A stretch of 29,354 bases of DNA from JAYWIG01 sp043789035 (GTDB lineage Bacteria > Pseudomonadota > Gammaproteobacteria > Burkholderiales > Burkholderiaceae_E). Positions 8,320 through 17,586 of this stretch are shown here, piece by piece. Positions within the stretch are counted from its first letter, which is position 1, and each line of letters opens with the position of its first letter. A program made the translations under genes and the position numbers. The DNA is taken from contig JAYWIG010000312.1 in the NCBI GenBank assembly GCA_043789035.1, positions 1 to 29,354 on the forward strand. Direction: 5' to 3'. Below the pieces are notes generated by a model. It saw nothing but the letters and a program-made list of their open reading frames with translations, was not told the origin of the DNA and did no database searches.

Positions 8320-9720
8320 ATGGCACAAGGTCAAATCGTTCAGTGCATCGGCGCTGTGGTCGACATCCAGTTCCCCCGCGAATCAATGCCGCGTATTTAT
8401 GACGCACTCACACTAGGTGACGTTGGTACCAGCTTGGCTGAAAAAGGCCTGACATTTGAGGTTCAGCAGATGCTGGGCGACGGTGTTGTGCGTACGATTG
8501 CAATGGGCTCAAGCGACGGTTTGCGCCGCGGCATGAAAGTGGACAACACTGGTAAGCCAATTTCAGTGCCCGTTGGTACTGCAACCTTAGGCCGCATCAT
8601 GGACGTTCTCGGACGCCCCATCGATGAAGCTGGCCCAATCGCTACTGAAGAGCGTCGCGCTATTCACGCCGAAGCGCCAAAGTTCGACGAACTCTCGCCA
8701 TCGGTTGAATTGTTGCCTACTGGTATTAAAGTTATTGACTTGATCTGCCCGTTTGCCAAGGGCGGCAAAATTGGTCTGTTCGGTGGTGCAGGTGTAGGCA
8801 AAACCGTGAACATGATGGAATTGATTAACAACATCGCGAAAAGCTACGGTGGTTATTCCGTGTTCGCCGGTGTGGGTGAGCGGACTCGTGAAGGTAACGA
8901 CTTCTACCATGAGATGGAAGAGTCTAAGGTTCTCGACAAAGTAGCCATGGTGTTCGGTCAGATGAATGAGCCGCCTGGTAACCGTTTGCGCGTTGCTTTG
9001 ACAGGTTTGACGATGGCTGAGAAGTTCCGTGACGAAGGTCGCGACATTCTCTTGTTTATTGACAATATCTATCGTTACACATTGGCCGGTACTGAAGTAT
9101 CTGCGCTTTTGGGCCGTATGCCTTCAGCGGTGGGCTATCAGCCAACATTGGCCGAAGAGATGGGCCGCTTGCAAGAGCGTATTACTTCAACCAAAGTTGG
9201 CTCGATTACTTCGATTCAAGCGGTTTATGTTCCAGCCGACGACTTGACCGATCCATCACCAGCGACAACTTTCCAGCACTTAGATGCCACCGTTGTGTTG
9301 TCTCGCGACATCGCATCGTTGGGTATCTACCCTGCGGTGGATCCACTCGACTCAACATCACGTCAGCTTGATCCGCTTGTTATCGGTGAAGAGCATTACA
9401 CCGTAACGCGCCGTGTTCAAACAACATTGCAGCGCTACAAAGAGTTGCGCGACATTATTGCGATCTTGGGTATGGACGAATTGTCGCCAGAAGACAAGCT
9501 TGCCGTATCACGTGCTCGTAAGATTCAGCGTTTCCTATCACAACCATTTAACGTTGCTGAAGTTTTCACAGGCTCACCAGGCAAAATCGTTCCATTGAAA
9601 GACACTATTCGTGGCTTCAAGATGATTGTGGATGGCGAGTGCGATGCGTTACCAGAACAAGCGTTCTACATGGTTGGCGGAATCGAAGAAGCCTTCGAAA
9701 AAGCTAAGACTATGAATTAG
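8320..9720 (+). CDS. atpD: ATP synthase F1 subunit beta (catalytic)
   Basis: This is the catalytic subunit that makes ATP from ADP and phosphate. At 466 residues it is near the usual 460-470. Walker A is GGAGVGKT at 155-162 with Lys161; the catalytic glutamate is Glu187 in GERTREGND, matching E. coli Glu181. The DELSPEED motif that couples to gamma appears as MDELSPEDKL, with one acidic residue fewer than in some relatives. The start is supported by AGGAAA upstream. It is one of the most conserved proteins in bacteria, and no anomaly was seen. Confidence 0.99.
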   Translation: MAQGQIVQCIGAVVDIQFPRESMPRIYDALTLGDVGTSLAEKGLTFEVQQMLGDGVVRTIAMGSSDGLRRGMKVDNTGKPISVPVGTATLGRIMDVLGRPIDEAGPIATEERRAIHAEAPKFDELSPSVELLPTGIKVIDLICPFAKGGKIGLFGGAGVGKTVNMMELINNIAKSYGGYSVFAGVGERTREGNDFYHEMEESKVLDKVAMVFGQMNEPPGNRLRVALTGLTMAEKFRDEGRDILLFIDNIYRYTLAGTEVSALLGRMPSAVGYQPTLAEEMGRLQERITSTKVGSITSIQAVYVPADDLTDPSPATTFQHLDATVVLSRDIASLGIYPAVDPLDSTSRQLDPLVIGEEHYTVTRRVQTTLQRYKELRDIIAILGMDELSPEDKLAVSRARKIQRFLSQPFNVAEVFTGSPGKIVPLKDTIRGFKMIVDGECDALPEQAFYMVGGIEEAFEKAKTMN

Positions 9721-9769
9721 TCTTTGTTTGTAAACTTTACAAACTCTAAGAACGAACTAGGTAAACAAA

Positions 9770-10189
9770 ATGGCCACAATGCGTGTAGACGTCGTGAGTG
9801 CTGAAGCCCTGATATTTGAGGGTGAGGCAGAGTACGTAGAGCTTCCGGGCGAAAGCGGCGGATTGGGTATTTACCCGTCGCACATTCCTTTGATCACGCG
9901 CATTCGCCCTGGCGAAGTACGTATCAAGGTTGTCGGTAAGCAAACAGAAGAGTTGATCTTCGTTGCGGGTGGCATTTTAGAAGTGCAACCTAATCGCGTG
10001 ACGGTTCTCGCCGATACCGCGATTCGTGGTGAAGACATCGACGAAGCTAAAGCTGAAGCAGCGAAAAAAGCCGCTGAAGAAGCAGTGGCTAACGCGAAGA
10101 GTGAAATTGACATGGCGAAGGCCAGTTCAGAACTTGCAGTTATGGCAGCGCAATTGGCAGCTTTACGGAAATTCCGTAGTAAACGATAA
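9770..10189 (+). CDS. atpC: ATP synthase F1 subunit epsilon
   Basis: This rotor-foot subunit contacts the c-ring and can inhibit ATP hydrolysis through its C-terminal helices. It has 139 residues (138-139 is usual). The beta-sandwich domain starts with MRVDVVSAEALIFEGEAEYV and contains GELGIYPSHIPL-type sequence (here GGLGIYPSHIPLITRIRPG). The C-terminal half is the alanine-rich helical hairpin ending in ALRKFRSKR. It is the last gene of the operon, followed within 17 bases by an intrinsic terminator. Confidence 0.98.
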   Translation: MATMRVDVVSAEALIFEGEAEYVELPGESGGLGIYPSHIPLITRIRPGEVRIKVVGKQTEELIFVAGGILEVQPNRVTVLADTAIRGEDIDEAKAEAAKKAAEEAVANAKSEIDMAKASSELAVMAAQLAALRKFRSKR

Positions 10190-10205
10190 CTAGCTGTAGC
10201 TCTCT

Positions 10206-10241
10206 AAAAGCCTCAAGCGCGATCGCCTTGAGGCTTTTTTT
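10206..10241 (+). terminator. Intrinsic terminator of the atp operon
   Basis: AAAAGCCTCAAG (10206-10217) pairs perfectly with CTTGAGGCTTTT (10227-10238) around a 9-base loop, and the T run continues to 10241. This is a classical rho-independent terminator directly after atpC. Confidence 0.93.
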
Positions 10242-10272
10242 ATGGCCACTGTTTCACCCTTAGAATGAACAC

Positions 10273-10959
10273 ATGCAAACATTGTCATATCTTGATTGGA
10301 TTGCCTTAGCGCTTTGGGCAGCATCATGGGCTATTTATGCACTGATTGCCGACAAGATGGCCATTGGCAAAGACAGCCTAATGAGCTCCAGCGTCAAGTA
10401 CCGCCGCAAATGGATGCGGGAATCCTATCAGCGAGAAAACCGCATGCCCGATATTGCAACCATTGGCAACCTCATGCATAGCGCAACCTTTTTCACCTCG
10501 ACTACGTTGCTAGTTCTTGGGGCCCTATTCGCTCTGATCGGCACGATCGAGAAAAGCGCCGACGTTGTCGAAGGCGTTGTGCAAGGTTTGCCATTTGCGG
10601 TGAAAACAACCGAAACGCTGTTAGAAATTAAGGCAGTAGTACTCACTCTAACGTTCGTCTATGCTTTCCTTAGGTTTACATGGACGATTCGACAATTCAA
10701 CCTCCTCAATATCATGATGGGAGCCTTTCCAGCACATCAAGAACACAGAGCAATTGATGAGCCGCTGATTGAAAAAGCCGCAAGGCTTGCAGAGCTTGCA
10801 GGCGGCAACTTCACTCACGCACTTAGGGCATACTATTACGCTGTGCCGCTACTTATGTGGATCGTAAACCCTTGGTTGTTTGTAATTGGAACCATTGGTA
10901 TCACAGTCGCTACGTACTCTTCAGAGTTTCGAAGTGAAACGGTTAAGGCACTCGGATAA
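10273..10959 (+). CDS. DUF599 family membrane protein
   Basis: This 228-residue integral membrane protein resembles the DUF599 family (function unknown). Hydrophobic segments fall near residues 5-27, 72-95, 118-140 and 192-218. Family-like features are the N-terminal YLDWIALALWAASWAIYAL, the loop RKWMRESYQRENRMPDIATIGNLM, and the central RFTWTIRQFNLLNIMMGA. It begins 32 bases after the atpC terminator and ends 25 bases before hemE on the same strand, so it may share a transcript with hemE. The ATG at 10273 has no strong ribosome site. I do not know a function for it. Confidence 0.82.
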   Translation: MQTLSYLDWIALALWAASWAIYALIADKMAIGKDSLMSSSVKYRRKWMRESYQRENRMPDIATIGNLMHSATFFTSTTLLVLGALFALIGTIEKSADVVEGVVQGLPFAVKTTETLLEIKAVVLTLTFVYAFLRFTWTIRQFNLLNIMMGAFPAHQEHRAIDEPLIEKAARLAELAGGNFTHALRAYYYAVPLLMWIVNPWLFVIGTIGITVATYSSEFRSETVKALG

Positions 10960-10984
10960 ACACAAAAAACATCAGGGATAATTT

Positions 10985-12091
10985 GTGAACGACACTTTCT
11001 TGAAGGCGCTGATGCGTCAACCTACCGATTACACTCCAGTTTGGCTGATGCGCCAAGCAGGGCGCTACCTCCCTGAGTACAAGGCCACTCGTGCACGAGC
11101 TGGCTCATTTCTCAACTTATGCAAAAACCCCGAGTTAGCCTGCGAAGTTACGATGCAGCCGCTAGATAGATTTCCACTGGATGCAGCGATTCTGTTCTCA
11201 GATATCCTAACAGTGCCAGATGCCATGGGTTTAGGGCTGCACTTTACTGAGGGAGAAGGCCCGAAGTTCTCTAATCCAGTTCGCGATGAAGCAGCGGTGA
11301 ATAAGCTGGCCGTGCCTCACGTCGAGACAAGTCTCAAATATGTGACCGATGCAGTCAGAGTCATTCGACATGCGTTGGGCGGTGAAAACCCAAAAGTTCC
11401 TTTGATTGGCTTTTCAGGTAGCCCATGGACATTGGCTTGCTACATGGTTGAAGGCGGCGGCAGCGATGACTATCGCATCATCAAACAAATGCTCTACAAG
11501 CGTCCCGATCTGTTGCACAAAATCCTTCAAGTCAATGCGGATTCAGTGGCCGACTATTTAAACGCTCAAATCGAAGCAGGGGCGCAAGCCGTCATGATTT
11601 TCGACTCTTGGGGAGGTGCATTGGCTGACGGCGCTTACCAACGCTTTTCGCTCGCCTACATGAAACAAGTGATTCGCAAGTTGAAGACAGAAATAACCAA
11701 AGCCGACGGAACAAAGGTTCGAGTGCCTTCAATTGTGTTTACAAAAGGCGGCGGGCTTTGGTTAGAAGAGATCTCCGGCATTGGCTGTGATGCGGTTGGT
11801 CTGGACTGGACGATGAATTTAGGCTACGCTCGCGCCAAGGTCGGCGATAGAGTTGCTCTTCAAGGCAATATGGATCCATTCGTACTGATGGCTGAGCCAG
11901 AACAGGTAAAAGCGGAGTCGATAAAAGTCCTTGAAAGCTGGGGTGTTCCGCAAGCAGGAACAGGCCATGTTTTCAATTTGGGGCACGGGATATCACAATT
12001 TACGCCGCCAGAAAATGTGGCTGCTCTAGTAGACGCTGTGCACCAATATAGTCGGCAACAACGTAGCCAAAACGCAACAAAAACGTCATGA
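10985..12091 (+). CDS. hemE: Uroporphyrinogen III decarboxylase
   Basis: This enzyme decarboxylates the four acetate side chains of uroporphyrinogen III to give coproporphyrinogen III in haem synthesis, in the cytoplasm and without a cofactor. It has 368 residues, a little over the usual 350-360 because of a polar C-terminal tail (QQRSQNATKTS). The signature PVWLMRQAGRYLPEY is near residue 19, followed by FPLDAAILFSDIL, which carries the conserved active-site aspartate, and by GFSGSPWTLACYMVEGGGS near residue 140. The start is GTG at 10985, with a CAGGGA-like ribosome site upstream. A 252-base non-coding spacer follows. Confidence 0.97.
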   Translation: MNDTFLKALMRQPTDYTPVWLMRQAGRYLPEYKATRARAGSFLNLCKNPELACEVTMQPLDRFPLDAAILFSDILTVPDAMGLGLHFTEGEGPKFSNPVRDEAAVNKLAVPHVETSLKYVTDAVRVIRHALGGENPKVPLIGFSGSPWTLACYMVEGGGSDDYRIIKQMLYKRPDLLHKILQVNADSVADYLNAQIEAGAQAVMIFDSWGGALADGAYQRFSLAYMKQVIRKLKTEITKADGTKVRVPSIVFTKGGGLWLEEISGIGCDAVGLDWTMNLGYARAKVGDRVALQGNMDPFVLMAEPEQVKAESIKVLESWGVPQAGTGHVFNLGHGISQFTPPENVAALVDAVHQYSRQQRSQNATKTS

Positions 12092-12125
12092 AAATCGGAG
12101 AGTGCTTCCTAACATGATTATTGAC

Positions 12126-12323
12126 TTATTCACAAAATGGGCCTACCCCCTCTTTTATCAGTGAAGCAAGCATCGTCAGAAGTGATGAGTTTATAACTCA
12201 TTGAAAACATTAATCTTTTTCTGAGCATTTTTTTAGCAAATAACCGTGAACCCCGGATTTACGGGGCTACACAGCGCAAAAACTGAAGTTACCCACAAAG
12301 TTATCCACAAAATCTGTGGATTA
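12126..12323 (+). promoter_or_regulatory. Cluster of DnaA-box-like sequences in the hemE-priA spacer
   Basis: Four matches or near matches to the DnaA box TTATNCACA lie in the 252-base spacer: TTATTCACA (12126-12134), TTACCCACA (12289-12297), the exact TTATCCACA (12301-12309), and TGTGGATTA (12315-12323, inverted, one mismatch). The last three lie within 35 bases and end 20 bases before the priA ATG. DnaA binding and any effect on priA are inferred. The spacer also holds an ATGAGTT/AACTCAT hairpin (12185-12201) and a CCCCG/CGGGG dyad (12251-12266), but no open reading frame that I can support. Confidence 0.5.
12185..12201 (+). repeat. Short inverted repeat after hemE
   Basis: ATGAGTT and AACTCAT form a perfect 7-base stem with a 3-base loop, about 95 bases past the hemE stop. 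It is not followed directly by a T run (the nearest is at 12214-12220), so it is at best a weak terminator; a protein-binding dyad is equally possible. Confidence 0.3.
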
Positions 12324-12343
12324 CTTAAAAAGCCAATAAATTC

Positions 12344-14494
12344 ATGAACTTACATCAAGAATCTAAGGTTTTATCGACTACCTTGACAGGTAATTTTCAG
12401 AGCGTCGTTTGTTACGCAAAAGTTGCCGTTGATCTGCCAATCGCGAGGCACTTCGACTACGCAATTCCCGAGGAAATCAAGGCAGTTTGTAAGGAGGGTA
12501 CGTGGGTAGTTGTCCCATGGGGCAAGGGGCGCAGACTTGGCATAATCTTTCAGGTTGGCGTGCCTCCAGACTTGCCTCCAGAGAAGATTCGACCAATACT
12601 AAAAATCGTCGATGGCGCACCCGTTTCGCCAAAATCTTGGATGAAGTTAGTCGAATTTGCAGCAACTTATTACCACCGTGGTCTTGGCGAAGTTGCTCTA
12701 AACGGAATTCCAAAATTTTTCAAGCAGCTTGATCGAAAATCCACGGTGTCCGCTTTCGAGAAGTGGGGGGAGGAAAAAACTAAATCGCCCAAGTTGTCCA
12801 AACCAAAGCACTCCACAATCGAGCGCGACCATGGCAGACGATTAAATCCTGCCCAAACTAATGCGCTCGAAGCCCTAATAAGTACTGCGCAAAGCGGAAA
12901 GTTCTCGACGACAGTTTTATTCGGTGTGACAGGAAGCGGCAAAACAGAGGTATATCTCCGCTGGTTAGAGCATTTACTTCAAATGACTAGCAATGGGCAA
13001 ATCCTCATGTTGGTGCCAGAAATAAATCTCACGCCTGCTTTGCATGCGCTGCTCGAGAGTTATTTTCCTGGCCAAGAAATTGCCGTCCTGCATAGCGAGT
13101 TGGCGGAAGGTCAAAGAGCCACGAGCTGGCTGGCGGCCGCGCAGGGGAGGGCAAGAATTGTGATTGGTACTCGTTTAGCGGTACTGACGCCTATGCCAAA
13201 CATCGCAGCGATACTGATAGACGAAGAACATGACCCTTCCTTCAAGCAACATGAGGCACCCCATTATTCGGCAAGGGACTTAGCCATTGCCTTTGCTCAA
13301 TTACAGGGCATCCCCATCCTTTTGGCGTCTGCCACGCCATCACTCGAAACATGGAATGCGGTACTTAATAAACGCTACGTCTGTGTACGCTTACCTGAAA
13401 GGGCAACAGGTGCGGCTAGCCCAGAGATTCAAATAGTCCATTTAGGCTCGGAAAAACTACTTCAACATGGTTTAACCGAACAAGCCGTAGGGGCCATAAA
13501 AGCGGCGCTAGCCAGAAAAGAACAGGCTCTCGTCTTTATTAATCGCAGGGGCTATGCGCCAGTAATTCACTGCAGTGCTTGCGGTTGGCTCAGCCAATGC
13601 ACCAATTGCACGGCCTACAGAGTACTGCATCGAAAACCTAGTAAAGCTATGGCAGGCTCGCCCTATCAGTTAGTTTGTCATCATTGCGCTGCTGTGACTA
13701 ATCCACCTAGACAATGCCCTACCTGCGGCAATATTGACCTTGTACCTTTAGGCAGGGGCACTCAACGCTTGGAAGAAGGCCTAACAGAACTGTTTCCTGA
13801 AGCACGGATTGGACGTTTAGATAGGGACGCTGCACAAAGAAAAGGCGTAGCGCAAAAAATCATTGCCGATGCTCATGCAGGCAACATCGACATTTTGGTT
13901 GGTACCCAAATGTTGGCCAAAGGCCATGACTTCTTAAACTTATCGGAAGTCATCGTAGTTGACAGTGATGCGGCCTTGTTTAGCTCAGACTTTAGAGCGC
14001 CGGAGCGGCTCTTTTCGACCTTAATGCAGGTTTCGGGCCGGGCCGGGCGTGCCAAAGATAAACCGGGGCGAGTAACCATTCAAAGCAGATTCGAAGATCA
14101 CCCTCTATTTGCCTACCTGACAGCTCAAGACTATGAAGGTTTTGCCGCTAGCCAAATTGAGGAACGTAAAGCCTCATTGCTGCCGCCGTTTAGTTTCGAG
14201 GCCTTATTTCGCTTAGAAGGTAAGACCATTGACATTGCCATTGAGCAACTTCGGCAGATCAAAAACCACGGAGCGCAAATGATGGTCCAAGCACCCACAG
14301 CGGGTGTAGAGCACGTCAAAATTTGTGACCCGATTCCCATGCCGGTTGCGCGCGTGGCGGGCCGAGCAAGAGCACAACTCTTGATAGAATCCAGCTCCCG
14401 CCCAGCTTTACATCGCTGGCTGTCGGCGTGGTTACCGGAGCTCAAAGACCTTGGGCTCAGATGGCACATCGAAATAGACCCCCTCGAAATTTAA
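12344..14494 (+). CDS. priA: Primosomal replication restart helicase PriA
   Basis: This 3'-to-5' DNA helicase recognises stalled forks and starts reassembly of the replisome. It has 716 residues, near the usual 700-740. The N-terminal DNA-binding domain (AKVAVDLPIARHFDYAIP, near residue 27) precedes Walker A GVTGSGKT (194-201) and the DEEH box (293-296), which continues into DPSFKQHEAPHYSARD. Eight zinc-binding cysteines are complete: 410, 413, 419, 422, 445, 448, 458 and 461. The late helicase motifs include GTQMLAKGHDF and QVSGRAGRA. The ATG at 12344 has only a weak ribosome site. The upstream spacer carries DnaA-box-like sequences; rep follows 35 bases after the stop. Confidence 0.97.
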   Translation: MNLHQESKVLSTTLTGNFQSVVCYAKVAVDLPIARHFDYAIPEEIKAVCKEGTWVVVPWGKGRRLGIIFQVGVPPDLPPEKIRPILKIVDGAPVSPKSWMKLVEFAATYYHRGLGEVALNGIPKFFKQLDRKSTVSAFEKWGEEKTKSPKLSKPKHSTIERDHGRRLNPAQTNALEALISTAQSGKFSTTVLFGVTGSGKTEVYLRWLEHLLQMTSNGQILMLVPEINLTPALHALLESYFPGQEIAVLHSELAEGQRATSWLAAAQGRARIVIGTRLAVLTPMPNIAAILIDEEHDPSFKQHEAPHYSARDLAIAFAQLQGIPILLASATPSLETWNAVLNKRYVCVRLPERATGAASPEIQIVHLGSEKLLQHGLTEQAVGAIKAALARKEQALVFINRRGYAPVIHCSACGWLSQCTNCTAYRVLHRKPSKAMAGSPYQLVCHHCAAVTNPPRQCPTCGNIDLVPLGRGTQRLEEGLTELFPEARIGRLDRDAAQRKGVAQKIIADAHAGNIDILVGTQMLAKGHDFLNLSEVIVVDSDAALFSSDFRAPERLFSTLMQVSGRAGRAKDKPGRVTIQSRFEDHPLFAYLTAQDYEGFAASQIEERKASLLPPFSFEALFRLEGKTIDIAIEQLRQIKNHGAQMMVQAPTAGVEHVKICDPIPMPVARVAGRARAQLLIESSSRPALHRWLSAWLPELKDLGLRWHIEIDPLEI

Positions 14495-14529
14495 TCTTTT
14501 CCTAATCTACCCGATAAGCTCCAAACTTA

Positions 14530-16572
14530 GTGCTCAATCCCGCCCAACGCGACGCGGTTCGCTATCTCGACGGCCCTTGCTTGGTGATTGCCGGTGCAGG
14601 CTCGGGTAAGACCCGGGTTATTACGCAAAAAATTCTGCACCTTATCGAGAGCGGCGTAAAACCATCTTCAATTGCAGCAATTACCTTTACCAACAAAGCC
14701 TCGCAAGAAATGCAGGAGCGCTTAAGTACCTTGCTCAAAGAAGGCGGCGCGAAAGTATCCGATGACAACAAGCCCTATGTAAGTACCTTTCACTCGCTCG
14801 GTGTGCAGATGCTACGAAGCGAAGGCGAGCTATTGGGGCTGAAGAAAAACTATTCGATTATGGATAGCGACGATACCGCATCGATCCTCGCCCAACTGTT
14901 GGCAACCACTGATAGAAAAGTAGCGCGTACAGCACAATTTCAAATCTCTTTGTGGAAGAACGCGGGACTTGACCCTGACGAAGCGGCCGCCGCTGCAAAG
15001 AACGATGACGAGCATAATTTAGCGCGTACTTATCGAAGCTATAACGCCACCTTAACGGCCTATCAAGCGGTTGATTTTGATGATCTCATTCGCTTGCCGA
15101 CTCAGGTTTTAACTGAACATCCTCAGGCACAACAACGTTGGTGTGAAAAGCTGCGCTATTGGTTGATCGATGAATATCAGGATACCAATGCAACGCAATA
15201 TGCTTTGTTGAAATTGCTGGTTGGCCCCCGGGCTGCATTTACCGCCGTTGGCGACGATGACCAATCTATTTACGGTTGGCGTGGTGCGACTTTAGAAAAC
15301 CTAGAAAAGCTTGGTAAAGACTTTCCCGAATTGAAGGTGATTAAGCTTGAGCAAAACTATCGCTCGAGCGGCAATATCTTAAAAGCGGCCAACCAACTCA
15401 TCGGAAATAACCCAAAGCTTCATGAAAAAAAGCTCTGGTCTGATCTTGGCATTGGGGACCCAGTGCATCTTCTTGCTTGTGAGGACGACGAGAAAGAAGC
15501 TGAGAATGTGGTGATGCGCTTACAGGGTAATAAATTTACTCGCGGCGCGAAATACAGCGATTTCGCGATTTTGTATCGTGGTAATTTTCAGGCACGTGTT
15601 GTTGAGCAAATGCTGCGCAAAGAAAAAATTCCTTATGTCATTTCTGGTGGCACATCGTTTTTTGATCGTGCGGAAATACGCGACCTGATTAGCTACTTGC
15701 GTCTCATCGTGAATGACGATGATGATCCTGCATTCATTCGCGCCATCACCACACCTAAACGTGGCGTAGGCACGGCGACATTAACCACCTTAGGCGCTTA
15801 TGCAAGCCAGCGAAAAGTATCGATGTTCGAAGCCATGTTCGAGGCTGGGTTTGATTCCCGCCTTTCGCCCAAGCAAATCGGACCATTGCGTGAGTTCGGT
15901 GAGTTCATTAATCGCATTCAGTATAGAGCGGGTGTGAAATCGACGTCGGCAGAACCGGCAGGGCAAGTGCTTGATGACCTGATCGCTGCGATTGAATATC
16001 GAGAGCATCTATTCGGCACCATGGACGACAAGCAAGCTGCGGTGAAATGGCAGAACGTGATTGATTTCGTCGATTGGTTAAAAAAGCGCGCTGATGAAGA
16101 CAAGCAAACCTTGGCGCAGCTCGCGCAAACCGTGACCTTGCTTTCGCAGCTCGATAAGAAAGACGCGAACGCCGATGCGGTAAGGCTATCGACTATTCAT
16201 GCATCCAAAGGTTTGGAATACCCGCATGTATTTGTGATTGGTTGCGAAGAGGGCACCTTGCCACACAGTGGCGGAGCAATGGTTGCTCAGGAAGGCGATG
16301 ATGATGGCCCGACATCAACCACCACAAAACGCATCGAAGAAGAGCGAAGATTAATGTATGTTGCGGTGACAAGAGCGCAGCGAACTTTAACTTTGAGTTG
16401 GTGCAAAACTCGCAAGCGGGGCAAAGATAAGTTCTCACAAATGCCGTCGAGGTTTTTAGGAGAGATGAGTTTGGAAACTAACCCCAATGCCAATCAGCCA
16501 ATTAGTGCGGATGACGCGAAAAATCGTTTGGCGGCAATGAAGGCAATGTTTGCGAAGAAACCTGCCGGATAG
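14530..16572 (+). CDS. rep: Rep-type DNA helicase (UvrD/Rep/PcrA superfamily I)
   Basis: This is an ATP-dependent 3'-to-5' helicase of superfamily I that clears proteins ahead of the fork and works in restart. It has 680 residues, against about 673 for E. coli Rep and 720 for UvrD. The N-terminus MLNPAQRDAV closely follows Rep. Motifs in order are AGAGSGKT (21-28), TFTNKASQEM, DEYQDTN, GDDDQSIYGWRGA, QNYRS, STIHASKGLEYPHVF and YVAVTRAQ. The start is GTG at 14530, chosen because it gives the conserved N-terminus. Its position just behind priA fits a joint role in replication restart. A UvrD label is the main alternative. Confidence 0.9.
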   Translation: MLNPAQRDAVRYLDGPCLVIAGAGSGKTRVITQKILHLIESGVKPSSIAAITFTNKASQEMQERLSTLLKEGGAKVSDDNKPYVSTFHSLGVQMLRSEGELLGLKKNYSIMDSDDTASILAQLLATTDRKVARTAQFQISLWKNAGLDPDEAAAAAKNDDEHNLARTYRSYNATLTAYQAVDFDDLIRLPTQVLTEHPQAQQRWCEKLRYWLIDEYQDTNATQYALLKLLVGPRAAFTAVGDDDQSIYGWRGATLENLEKLGKDFPELKVIKLEQNYRSSGNILKAANQLIGNNPKLHEKKLWSDLGIGDPVHLLACEDDEKEAENVVMRLQGNKFTRGAKYSDFAILYRGNFQARVVEQMLRKEKIPYVISGGTSFFDRAEIRDLISYLRLIVNDDDDPAFIRAITTPKRGVGTATLTTLGAYASQRKVSMFEAMFEAGFDSRLSPKQIGPLREFGEFINRIQYRAGVKSTSAEPAGQVLDDLIAAIEYREHLFGTMDDKQAAVKWQNVIDFVDWLKKRADEDKQTLAQLAQTVTLLSQLDKKDANADAVRLSTIHASKGLEYPHVFVIGCEEGTLPHSGGAMVAQEGDDDGPTSTTTKRIEEERRLMYVAVTRAQRTLTLSWCKTRKRGKDKFSQMPSRFLGEMSLETNPNANQPISADDAKNRLAAMKAMFAKKPAG

Positions 16573-16579
16573 GGTCTTG

Positions 16580-17470
16580 TCAATGTTGGCCGGCAGCGCG
16601 ATGCAAGTGCGCTAAAAAGTGTCGAACTGCAGGCGCTACAGCTTTGTCTTTACGAATCATGGCTGCAATTTTTAACGGTAAGCCGCGTTCACGAATTTGC
16701 ACGACCTCTAAAAAGTCTCGCGCAAGCGGGCTAGAAGCAATTTGCTCCGGCATTAAGCCGACGTAGTCGCCGCTAGTAACGAGTGACAGGAGAGCGAGCG
16801 TGGAGTTTACAACCGCACCTACATTCGGGGAAGTTAATTGATGCGCTTCGAATAAAGTATTGGCGTAACCCTCGGCTTGCGTGATGCCGGTATAAACCCA
16901 GCGTGCATTTTGCAGCTCTGAAAGGGATTGTGCTCGGGCTCTTTGACTATTTTTCGCGACAACCGGCACCATCGTCGTATCCATTAATTCTTCGACGACG
17001 AATTCACCCGTGGATAATGAATCTGGTATGCCTCCTACGGCAATATCAACGTCACCCGTTCGTAAGCGTTGCAACTGCGCCATATAAAGTTCTTCCGTTA
17101 GCCGTAGTTCGATATTTGGAAATTCGACAGTAAAGGTGCGCAAGGTTTCTGGCATAAGGAGTAACACGGCAAGAGGCACGGCACCGATGGCTAGTTGCCC
17201 AGTCATCGATCCTGATAGTTGCTTAACCTCGTCCGTTGCGGCACTCAGTTCGCGCATGATCGTTAGTGCGTGGGCATGCAGCACTTTGCCCTGCGCAGTT
17301 GGAATTACCCCCACAGATGAGCGCACTAAAAGAGGCGCTTCTAATTCAAGCTCTAAATCTCTCAATGCCTTAGTCAATGCTGGCTGAGAAACACCAAGTT
17401 GTCTTGCTGCGGCGCGCAGGCTTCCCTTATCAATCGCCGCAACGAGTGCTTTTAAGTTTGATAGTTTCAT
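16580..17470 (-). CDS. LysR family transcriptional regulator, likely controlling the tannin/gallate genes
   Basis: This 296-residue LysR-type regulator has an N-terminal winged helix-turn-helix (about residues 1-60, with SLRAAARQLGVSQPALTKALRDLE) and a periplasmic-binding-like effector domain (about 88-290). The family's GxxP-style segment TAQGKVLHAHA is present. It is divergent from the Bug/TctC receptor gene with a 116-base spacer between them, the classic layout for a LysR regulator and its target. Pseudomonas gallate clusters also include a LysR regulator (GalR), so an aromatic-acid effector is plausible; the effector here is inferred. It ends 7 bases from the convergent rep stop. Confidence 0.92.
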   Translation of the reverse strand: MKLSNLKALVAAIDKGSLRAAARQLGVSQPALTKALRDLELELEAPLLVRSSVGVIPTAQGKVLHAHALTIMRELSAATDEVKQLSGSMTGQLAIGAVPLAVLLLMPETLRTFTVEFPNIELRLTEELYMAQLQRLRTGDVDIAVGGIPDSLSTGEFVVEELMDTTMVPVVAKNSQRARAQSLSELQNARWVYTGITQAEGYANTLFEAHQLTSPNVGAVVNSTLALLSLVTSGDYVGLMPEQIASSPLARDFLEVVQIRERGLPLKIAAMIRKDKAVAPAVRHFLAHLHRAAGQH

Positions 17471-17586
17471 TCAATGATGATAACTAAAACTGATCGCGAG
17501 TTTAAAAAAATCATCTTATTGATTAGCACAAAAAGCCGTTTAATCGCGAAAGGCGTTAAAAAATTATTTATTCTTGGAGGCAAATC
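17471..17586. promoter_or_regulatory. Divergent promoter region between the LysR gene and the Bug/TctC gene
   Basis: This 116-base AT-rich spacer must hold both promoters and probably the LysR operator. GATGAT (17476-17481) and ATCATC (17510-17515) form a loose dyad centred between the genes, but I see no convincing T-N11-A box. A clear GGAGG ribosome site at 17576-17580 sets the TTG start of the receptor gene. Confidence 0.4.

Noticed and set aside
10250..10257. TGTTTCAC, the left half of the consensus parS site
   Set aside because: The right half (CCTTAGAA) does not match GTGAAACA, so this is only a chance half-site.
12251..12266. CCCCG/CGGGG hairpin in the hemE-priA spacer, considered as the hemE terminator
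   Set aside because: No T run follows; the 5-base stem is too short to call on its own.
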